Positions 58,012 through 64,000 of a stretch of 64,000 bases of DNA are shown here, piece by piece (within the stretch, counting starts at the first letter, position 1; each line of letters opens with the position of its first letter). The stretch is taken from NCBI RefSeq assembly GCF_014648435.1, contig NZ_BMRC01000025.1, positions 1 to 64,000 on the forward strand. Direction: 5' to 3'. The notes beneath the pieces are model-generated. The model had not been told where the DNA came from. It did no database searches and saw only the letters and a program-made list of their open reading frames with translations. The DNA is from Nonomuraea spiralis (GTDB lineage: Bacteria; Actinomycetota; Actinomycetes; Streptosporangiales; Streptosporangiaceae). A program made the position numbers and the translations under genes.

Positions 58012-59328
58012 CTACTCGAGCACCTTCGCCGTACGCACCTCGTGCAGGTGGACCAGCACGTCGAAGGCGCGGGACAGGGCGGTGTCGAGCAGCGGATAGG
58101 GGTACTGCGTGCCGATGTTGCGGGTCGGGCGAGCCACCGCGAGCCAGTCGCGCGCCGCGGCGGGCGCGGTACGCATGTCGAGGTAGAAGTCGTCGTAGCG
58201 GACCCGGTCGAGGGTGTGCTCGTTGCTGCCGGGCTCGGAGGGACCGGCGGTGAACTGCTTCCAGTCGCCGCCGATCGCGGCGTCCTTCGACAGGAACGAT
58301 CCGCGGTCGAAGGTGAAACCGACGGCGACGTACTTCTTGCCCAGGATGTCGCGCAGGTAGGCACCCTGCGTCTTCGGGTAGAGCGCCGGATCTCCGGCGG
58401 CGTACCCGGCGTGGGTGTTCTGCGCGGACATGAGGATCTTGCCGCCGTGATGTCGCAGCCACCAGACGGTGTTGTCGGCCATGACCTGGTCGCGGTAGCG
58501 CTGCACGACGCTCAGCCAGGACTTTCCGGCCAGGTCGTAGCCGGCGAACTTGGCGGTCTGGGCGATGAACCGGGCGTCCTGGACGGCGCTGTCGTACGCG
58601 GCGGACGCCCGCGGCCCTCCCAGGCTGACGAGCAGGTCGAGCGCCTGCTGGGCCTTGCCGGCGAGCTGCCGGCGTTCGTCGAGCGGCCGGTCGAGGTAGG
58701 CGAAGATGTCGTCGAGCGGGCGCAACCCCTCGTACAGCGCGGCCAAGGGGGCGGTGGAGTCGGGGTGGGCGCTGCGTACGAACTGCGCGACGCGGGCGAA
58801 GACCTCCTCACCGACCTTCGGCGCGCCTATGTCGTCGCCCATGACGTGCAGCGGGCGGCCAGGGTCGCGGCGGTTGTGCTCGCGCATCCACTCCAGCATC
58901 CCGACGAGTTCCTCGCGCTCCCACGGCGAAGCCCGGAGCTCCTCCTTGGCGATGGCTCGCAGGTCGCCCTTGCCCGTCCGCAGGTACTCGTCGAGCCGCA
59001 CCCCTCCCGACCAGCTGGCCTCCAGGGCGAACGTGGTGAAACCCTTCTTCTCCACGAGATGGCGGAAGACCCGTTCCTTCACCGTGAAGAACTCGTGCGA
59101 CCCGTGGGTCGCCTCCCCCATGCCGACCACCTGGGCATCGCCGACCATCCGCCCGAAGGCCGCCAGGTCGCCGTCCTTCGCGCCCGGCTCGGTCGAGCGC
59201 AGTTCGTACGCCGCCGCCTCCAATGCGCGCACGGGCTCGGCGGGCTCGGCCGCGAAGGCCGCCTGGGCCAGGACGGGCACGATGGTCAGGCCCGCCGCGA
59301 GGGCGGCAAGCTTCCGGCCAACGGTCAT
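58012..59328 (-). CDS. Secreted erythromycin esterase family protein
   Basis: A 438-residue protein with a Sec signal (GRKLAALAAGLTIVPVLAQA, AFA) and an erythromycin esterase-like domain: VVGMGEATHGSHEFFTVKER, with the catalytic-type Glu and His (GEATHG), GFTTFALEASWSGGVRLDEY, RRDPGRPLHVMGDDIGAPKV and ILMSAQNTHAGYAAGD. Known Ere enzymes hydrolyse the macrolide lactone. Most homologues, including exported actinomycete ones, have untested substrates. ATG 59328 follows GGAGCAC. A monocistronic gene. Confidence 0.87.
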   Translation of the reverse strand: MTVGRKLAALAAGLTIVPVLAQAAFAAEPAEPVRALEAAAYELRSTEPGAKDGDLAAFGRMVGDAQVVGMGEATHGSHEFFTVKERVFRHLVEKKGFTTFALEASWSGGVRLDEYLRTGKGDLRAIAKEELRASPWEREELVGMLEWMREHNRRDPGRPLHVMGDDIGAPKVGEEVFARVAQFVRSAHPDSTAPLAALYEGLRPLDDIFAYLDRPLDERRQLAGKAQQALDLLVSLGGPRASAAYDSAVQDARFIAQTAKFAGYDLAGKSWLSVVQRYRDQVMADNTVWWLRHHGGKILMSAQNTHAGYAAGDPALYPKTQGAYLRDILGKKYVAVGFTFDRGSFLSKDAAIGGDWKQFTAGPSEPGSNEHTLDRVRYDDFYLDMRTAPAAARDWLAVARPTRNIGTQYPYPLLDTALSRAFDVLVHLHEVRTAKVLE

Positions 59329-59528
59329 GTCACGTGCTCCTCGGTGTCGCTCCTGCTTGACGCCAAGAACCGTACGACGGGCCCATAGCCCCACACGATG
59401 CCGCTGACCTGCGTATTCATAGGCGTGCGTACTGACCGGAACAGGTGGGGCCACCCCTACCACGACCCGCGACGTCGTTGCAGTGAGAGTCAACCGGCAT
59501 CCAAGACGCCCCGCCTACCGTCGCCGCC

Positions 59529-60023
59529 ATGAGATCACTCACCCGCCTGACGGCGACGTTCGCAGCCCTTGTGTTGTCGCTGACCGCGCTCACCCCGCTG
59601 CCCGCCTCGGCGAGCGACAGCTTACGGCTCACCCTCGAACTGATGATCGTCGACGACCAGAACGAGAGCGGCAACGACGAGGTCGCGATCACGCTCATCG
59701 GCCCGGTGGGCAAGGAGGGACGCATCTGGCCGGACGACCGCGACTGGATGAACGTCAACGCCCGCGACTGCTGGTACATCAACCTCGTACGCGGCTGCCC
59801 CAACGGTTACAACAACAAGTCGGTGGGCCAGCAGGGGACGCTCCCCATCATCTTCGTGCCCGGCGACACCTGGACCATCAAGATCGTGGAGGATGACATC
59901 ACCTCCCCCAACGACATCATCCTCAGCGAGACCTTCACCGTCGGCACGGACCCCTACCAGGAGCTGACCTTCCGCGGCACGTACTCCGGCGCGGACTACA
60001 CCATCTACGCCCACCTGTCGTAA
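59529..60023 (+). CDS. Secreted protein of unknown family
   Basis: A 164-residue exported protein. The signal is SLTRLTATFAALVLSLTALT then PLPASA. The mature part of about 135 residues is beta-rich (LRLTLELMIVDDQNESGNDE, VAITLIGPVGKEGRIWPDDR, TWTIKIVEDDITSPNDIILS) with two Cys (DCWYINLVRGC) likely disulfide-bonded. The strand pattern suggests a small immunoglobulin-like or jelly-roll domain. No function is known. ATG 59529. A strong hairpin at 60029-60064 ends the transcript. Confidence 0.78.
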   Translation: MRSLTRLTATFAALVLSLTALTPLPASASDSLRLTLELMIVDDQNESGNDEVAITLIGPVGKEGRIWPDDRDWMNVNARDCWYINLVRGCPNGYNNKSVGQQGTLPIIFVPGDTWTIKIVEDDITSPNDIILSETFTVGTDPYQELTFRGTYSGADYTIYAHLS

Positions 60024-60028
60024 CCGAT

Positions 60029-60064
60029 CCCCCGGCCCACTCGCGGTTCAAGGTGGGCCGGGGG
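60029..60064. terminator. Terminator hairpin after the secreted protein gene
   Basis: CCCCCGGCCCAC (60029-60040) and GTGGGCCGGGGG (60053-60064) form a perfect 12-bp stem with a 12-base loop, five bases after the stop codon. It may also serve the convergent debris on the other strand. Confidence 0.85.
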
Positions 60065-60097
60065 GACCGGTTCCGCCGGATCAACGGCGAACGCGGG

Positions 60098-60218
60098 CTA
60101 CCCGTTGCACGGCGCCGTCCAGGCGTTGACCCAGTCGATCTTGATGACGGTCACGTAGACGCGTCCGTCGGGCCACTCGTGCCCCGACGCGAGGTTGCCG
60201 TTCTCGGCGAAGTGAGCA
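60098..60218 (-). pseudogene. C-terminal scrap of a small secreted protein
   Basis: The last 40 codons before the stop at 60098 read CAHFAENGNLASGHEWPDGR, VYVTVIKIDWVNAWTAPCNG. This looks like the end of a compact two-Cys secreted domain. No start or signal peptide exists in frame, and upstream is MFS transporter debris. The family is not recognised. Confidence 0.45.
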
Positions 60219-60219
60219 C

Positions 60220-60865
60220 ACGTCGAACGCCTGGAGCCGGTGTCCCCCGGATGTCGTCCTTGGCGCGGGGCGCGGTGGCCAGGGCGGCGGCCAGGCAGAT
60301 CGCGGCGGACGCGAGCGCGACGATCACGCCGGTTCGTGTCCCCGACGCGGTGAGCAGGAGCCGGCCGAACGCGGCGGCACCGATCGAGCCGCCGAGCTGC
60401 CGGGCGAAGGTGAGCGCGCCCATGGTGGCGCCGATCAGGTCGGGCCAGGACGGAGAACATGGTGGTGGCCGCCAGTTGGCCGGTGGTCAGCGCCAGCAGA
60501 AGCAGCCCCGTTTCGTCGCTGCCGGCGCCGGTCCCCTCCTTGATGGCCAGCGGGATGAAGGCGAACGTACCGAACAGCGCGACGCCGGTGAGGTGACCCT
60601 GGCGTCTCACCAGTTCCTCGCGGGTGAACATCTGCGCCAGGGCGCTGATCGCGGTGACCACCAGTCCGCCCCCGCCGACGCCCTGGACGGCCCTCGCGGC
60701 GATCAGGACGGGCATGGACGACGCCGGCGCGCAGGCCAGCGAACCTGCGGCGAAGGCGAGGAGGGTGCCGCCGGCTTCCAGGTCGGCCGAGATGCTGGAG
60801 AGTCGATGCCTTCCCAGCTCGTCGGACAACACAGCCGCGCTGTCGAGGCCCCGGCGCGGGCCCAC
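60220..60865 (-). pseudogene. MFS (DHA2/EmrB-like) transporter, fragmented
   Basis: One frame gives helices 3-5 of a 14-span drug transporter: FAAGSLACAPASSMPVLIAA, RAVQGVGGGGLVVTAISALA (the conserved RxxQGxGGG motif), then GVALFGTFAFIPLAIK. A second frame, from 60423, gives GALTFARQLGGSIGAAAFGR and LASAAICLAAALATAPRA, the last helices (RQLGGSIG is typical). The beginning and about 200 central residues are missing and the frames do not join. It is a deleted, dead efflux gene. Confidence 0.75.
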
Positions 60866-60931
60866 CTCGCCGGAGCCGGCCCCGCGCTCTGCCGGCTGGT
60901 CCGCTTCTGCGCCTGGTCGGGCGGCGAGCGG

Positions 60932-62551
60932 TCAGAAGGACGGATGCGTGTGCACCCGTCGTCCCTCCACGTAGGTGGCGAGGACGGTGATACCGCCCAG
61001 GTCACCGGGAGGGACGGCGAACGGGTCCGCGTCGGTGACGATGAAGTCGGCGAGCTTGCCGGGCTCGATGGTCCCCGTCCGGGTGTCGAGGTGGTTGATC
61101 CGGGCGGTGCCGATCGTGTACGCCGACAGGGCCGCCGCCACCGGGAGGCGCTGCGCGGGCAGGAACGGCCGCCCCGATCCGTCGGGGAGCATCCGGTTGA
61201 CGGCGACGTGGATGCCGAGGAACGGATCCGGGCTGCTGACCGGCCAGTCGCTGCCCGCGGCGAGGGCGGCGCCCGAGCGCAGGAGGTCGCCGAAGGGGTA
61301 CTGCCAGGCGGCGCGCCGGTCGCCGAGGAAGGGAATGGTCAGCTCGTCCATCTGCGGCTCGTGCGCCGCCCACAATGGCTGGATGTTGGCGGTGACCTCC
61401 AGGGCCGCGAACCGCGGCACGTCGTCGGGATGGACGACCTGGAGGTGGGCGATGTGATGCCGGTTGCCCTTGCGCCCGTTGACCTTGAGCGCCGCCTCGA
61501 ACGCGTCCAGCGCCTCCCGGGCGGCCCGGTCGCCGACCGCGTGCACGTGGACCTGGACCCCGACGGCGTCCAGCCGGGTGATGTGGGCGCGCAGGTCCTC
61601 GGGACCGATGAAGCTGATGCCGCTGTTGCCGGTCCGGCATCCACAGCCGTCCAGGTAGGGGGAGGTCATGGCGGCGGTGTGGTTCTCCGCCACGCCGTCC
61701 TGCATGATCTTCACGCTGGTGGCCCTGAACCGTCCGGTGGTGGTACGGCGGGCGAGCAGCTCGGGGATCTGTTCCTCGCCCCTGTCCCGGTCCCACCACA
61801 GGGCCCCGACCACGCGCCCGGTGAGTATCGAGGCGTCGGCGGCGGCTTCGTAGGCGCGCTGGACCTCCGGGCCGACCATCGCGTCCTGCCATGCCGTCAC
61901 TCCGGCCTGGTGCAGGCGTCGCTGGCCCGCCTGGAGGCCGCGGAGCAGGTCCTCGTCCGTGGGTTCTGGCACGTGCCTGCCCACGAGCGAGGCGGCGCCC
62001 TCGTGCAGGGTTCCTTGGGGGGTCCCGTCCGGCTCGCGCTCGATGCGTCCGTCGGCCGGGTCGGGGGTGCCGTCGTCGACGCCGCACAGCCGCAGGGCCT
62101 CGGTGTTGACCCATGCGCCGTGCCCGTCCCTGTTGGTCAGGTAGACCGGCCGGTCGGGGACGACCTCGTCGAGGGCGACCCGGCTCGGTGTGCCGCCGGG
62201 GAACCATTCCATGGACCATCCGCCGCCGGAGATCCAGCGCGTCTCGGGATTGGCCGCGGCGTACGCGCGGACCGCGGCGAGGGCGTCGGCGGCGTCCCGC
62301 GCCTCGTGCAGGTCGCATCGGGTCATGGTGAGCCCGGCCAGGACCGGGTGCACGTGGGCGTCCTGGAATCCGGGAAGCAGGGTCCGGCCGGCCAGGTCGA
62401 CGACCTCGGTCCGCGGGCCCGCGAGGTCGCGCATCTCCTCGTCGTCGCCGAGTGCCAGGATCCGCCCCTCGCGTACGGCCACCGCACGGCTCGGAGCGCC
62501 GGCCATGGGGCGTACTCGGCCGTTGACGAACAGGATGTCGGCAGAAGTCAT
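60932..62551 (-). CDS. Amidohydrolase (YtcJ/NfdA-like)
   Basis: A 539-residue metal-dependent amidohydrolase. Features are ILFVNGRVRPMAGAPSRAVA, the HxH metal motif GFQDAHVHPVLAGL (residues about 66-68), the late His residues HAVGDRAAREAL and HIAHLQVVHPDD, and the catalytic Asp in AAGSDWPVSSPDP. YtcJ-type members hydrolyse N-acyl or N-formyl compounds. ATG 62551 follows GGAGAG, 10 bases after the amidase stop, so it is the last gene of an amide-degrading operon. Confidence 0.92.
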   Translation of the reverse strand: MTSADILFVNGRVRPMAGAPSRAVAVREGRILALGDDEEMRDLAGPRTEVVDLAGRTLLPGFQDAHVHPVLAGLTMTRCDLHEARDAADALAAVRAYAAANPETRWISGGGWSMEWFPGGTPSRVALDEVVPDRPVYLTNRDGHGAWVNTEALRLCGVDDGTPDPADGRIEREPDGTPQGTLHEGAASLVGRHVPEPTDEDLLRGLQAGQRRLHQAGVTAWQDAMVGPEVQRAYEAAADASILTGRVVGALWWDRDRGEEQIPELLARRTTTGRFRATSVKIMQDGVAENHTAAMTSPYLDGCGCRTGNSGISFIGPEDLRAHITRLDAVGVQVHVHAVGDRAAREALDAFEAALKVNGRKGNRHHIAHLQVVHPDDVPRFAALEVTANIQPLWAAHEPQMDELTIPFLGDRRAAWQYPFGDLLRSGAALAAGSDWPVSSPDPFLGIHVAVNRMLPDGSGRPFLPAQRLPVAAALSAYTIGTARINHLDTRTGTIEPGKLADFIVTDADPFAVPPGDLGGITVLATYVEGRRVHTHPSF

Positions 62552-62561
62552 GAAACTCTCC

Positions 62562-63971
62562 TCAGAGCTGCGGGCGGGTGGGCCACGGCAGGACGCGTTC
62601 GACGGCGGCGCCGATGCGGAAGACGGTCGCGTCGTCGTAGCTGCGGCCGACGATCTGCACCCCGGTCGGCACGCCGTACGACGACAGGCCCGACGGGACG
62701 TTGAGCACGGGGCAGCGGCCGGCGATGTTGAACACGGGCGTCAGCGAGTACTCCAGGTAGTGGTCGAGCTGGACGCCGTTGACCGTCAGCTTGGTGTCCA
62801 CGTAGTCCTCGCCCGCGGGCAGCGCGGCGGCGCCGGCGGTGGGGCAGATCAGCGCGTCGTACCGGTCGAGCAGGTCACCGATCACGGCGTAGATGCGGCC
62901 CTCCAGCTCCAGCCCGGCCAGGAAGCCGTCCCGCGCCAGCGCGGCGCGAGAGTCCTCGGCGAAGGCGAGGGCGTAGGGCGTGAGCTCGTCGCGGTGCGCG
63001 TCCGCCACGCCGGCGACCATGGGGCCGAAGATGGCGCCGAAGTGGATGAAGGCCGCGCGCATGACGTCGGCGCGCCGCAGCGGCACCTCCACCTGCTCCA
63101 CGACGGCCCCGGCCGTGGCCAGCGCGTCGGCGACCGCGCGGGTGTTGGCCGCGACGTCCGGCTCGATCTCCCAGTTCCCCAGGTCGGGGGAATAGGCGAT
63201 GCGCAACCCCGCGACGTCGCCGAGGCGTTCGGGGACGTGTACGGCGGGGCGGATGGAGACGACGTCGGCCGGGTGCGGCCCGACGATGACGTTCTGCAGG
63301 AGCGCGCAGTCGGCGACGGTGCGGGCCATCGGGCCGTCATGGCAGTAGTGGTCCAGGTTGTACGGCGACATCGCGGGCACCCGCCCGTAAGGCGGCTTGT
63401 ATCCGACCGTGCCGGTGGCCGCGGCGGGCAGGCGGATCGAGCCGCCGATGTCGGACCCCGTGGCGAGCGTCGCCGTCCCCGACGCCAGGGCCGCGCCCGC
63501 GCCGCCGGAGGAACCGCCGGGCGAGTAGTCCAGGTTCCAGGGGTTACGGGTGATGCCCCACAGCCGGGAGTGCGTGTAGGCGGCGCAGCAGAACTCCGGC
63601 GTGGTGGTGCGGGCGTGGACGATCCCGCCGGCGGCGATGACGCGCTCCACGACCGGGTGGGTGGTGTCGGCGACGTGGCCGGCGTAGGCCAGGGAGCCGT
63701 CGCTGGCCCGCCTTCCCGCGATCGGCTGCTCGTCCTTGGTGGCGACCGGGAGCCCTTCGAGGGGTCGCGGCTCCCCGTGGACGTAGGCGTGCTCGGCCTT
63801 CCTGGCCTGCTCGAGCGCCTGCTCGAACATCGTCTCGCTGAGCGCGTTGACCCGGGGCTCGACGGCCTCGGCCCGCTCGATGACCGCGGTCATGAGCTCG
63901 ACGGGCGACAGGGCCCGGGTCCTGAACAGCTTCAGGGCTTGCGTGGCGGGCAGGTGCGCGAGGTCACTCAC
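62562..63971 (-). CDS. Amidase (amidase signature family)
   Basis: A 469-residue amidase-signature enzyme. The catalytic Lys is in GLPVATKDEQPIAG, the Ser-rich signature in NLDYSPGGSSGGAGAALASG (Ser of the cis-Ser pair) and the nucleophile region in ATLATGSDIGGSIRLPAAAT. These enzymes hydrolyse linear amides and glutamine-like groups. It starts at GTG 63971, whose GTGA overlaps the stop of an upstream gene. The amidohydrolase follows 10 bases later. Together they suggest a nutrient or xenobiotic amide pathway. Confidence 0.93.
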   Translation of the reverse strand: MSDLAHLPATQALKLFRTRALSPVELMTAVIERAEAVEPRVNALSETMFEQALEQARKAEHAYVHGEPRPLEGLPVATKDEQPIAGRRASDGSLAYAGHVADTTHPVVERVIAAGGIVHARTTTPEFCCAAYTHSRLWGITRNPWNLDYSPGGSSGGAGAALASGTATLATGSDIGGSIRLPAAATGTVGYKPPYGRVPAMSPYNLDHYCHDGPMARTVADCALLQNVIVGPHPADVVSIRPAVHVPERLGDVAGLRIAYSPDLGNWEIEPDVAANTRAVADALATAGAVVEQVEVPLRRADVMRAAFIHFGAIFGPMVAGVADAHRDELTPYALAFAEDSRAALARDGFLAGLELEGRIYAVIGDLLDRYDALICPTAGAAALPAGEDYVDTKLTVNGVQLDHYLEYSLTPVFNIAGRCPVLNVPSGLSSYGVPTGVQIVGRSYDDATVFRIGAAVERVLPWPTRPQL

Positions 63972-64000
63972 ATGATCTCCTGAAGGGCGCGCCGGTCGGC
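63968..64000 (-). CDS. C-terminal end of an upstream operon gene, cut by the window edge
   Basis: Eleven in-frame codons (ADRRALQEIM and a TGA at 63968-63970) overlap the amidase start by four bases (GTGA), as in coupled operon genes. AGGAGAT just before serves the amidase. Too little remains to name the protein, and the frame could also be chance. Confidence 0.4.
   Translation of the reverse strand, partial: ADRRALQEIM

Noticed and set aside
60053-62704. 883-codon plus-strand frame opposite the amidohydrolase
   Set aside because: Shadow of a well-supported minus-strand gene. No recognisable domain or ribosome site.
62190-63983. 597-codon plus-strand frame opposite the amidase
   Set aside because: Antisense to the amidase signature gene. 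Composition typical of a shadow.
1-64000. CRISPR arrays, rRNA genes, integrase/att pairs, replication origin
   Set aside because: Looked for and not seen: no regularly spaced repeats, no rRNA sequence, no intact integrase, no DnaA-box cluster.

Overview
The window is high-GC actinomycete DNA. Third codon positions are almost all G or C, GTG/TTG starts are common, several genes look leaderless, and the content (many TetR regulators, FAD monooxygenases, SCO6745-type and CU044_5270-type families, a PucR regulator, an LLM flavin enzyme) suits a filamentous genus such as Nonomuraea or another Streptosporangiales member. The genus is an inference. No ribosomal RNA, CRISPR array, origin or intact prophage was seen.

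Layout. 1-13 kb: broken phage/resolvase debris, an esterase interrupted by an amber codon, a RidA protein, an LLM/FAD-oxidase operon, and a self-sufficient CYP102-type P450-reductase fusion divergent from its TetR regulator. A collapsed regulator/monooxygenase pair follows, then an intact TetR/TetX-like pair with tetO-like operators. 12-24 kb: a KPR-like/ArsR operon, small regulator-enzyme pairs, transposase and sigma-factor relics, a frameshifted secreted S8 protease, and an ECF sigma/CU044_5270 operon. 24-35 kb: a fragmentary stretch with SRPBCC proteins, small secreted proteins, broken resolvase and LysE genes, IS-like termini, a nitroreductase, a phosphotransferase, a LysR/NAD(P)-binding pair, a SigE-family sigma factor with a beta-propeller-like membrane protein, and DUF6289 peptides.

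35-42 kb is the most distinctive part. It holds selenocysteine machinery (selB, tRNA-Sec, selD, plus a rhodanese but no selA). Next to it is a five-gene minus-strand operon encoding a Tat-exported Cys-rich protein resembling the methylamine dehydrogenase light chain, MauD-like and MauE-like partners, a 30-residue membrane peptide and a second membrane protein. No large subunit or MauG was seen.

42-64 kb: a damaged AhpD/MocR pair, an ArsR/VOC pair, a SnoaL-like gene behind a SoxR-type promoter, an MBL hydrolase, and a TetR regulon (carboxylesterase, MHS transporter, TetR) marked by repeated ACCGATCGATCGGT sites. Then come a hydrolase/monooxygenase operon with its TetR, a WYL regulator/epoxide hydrolase pair, an erythromycin esterase-like secreted enzyme, MFS debris, and an amidohydrolase/amidase operon that runs off the right edge.

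Two themes recur. Small catabolic or detoxifying enzymes are paired with a dedicated regulator whose palindromic operators can be read in the shared promoter. Gene decay is also very frequent, with about twenty truncated, fused, amber- or frameshift-interrupted genes, as expected of an accessory chromosome arm.
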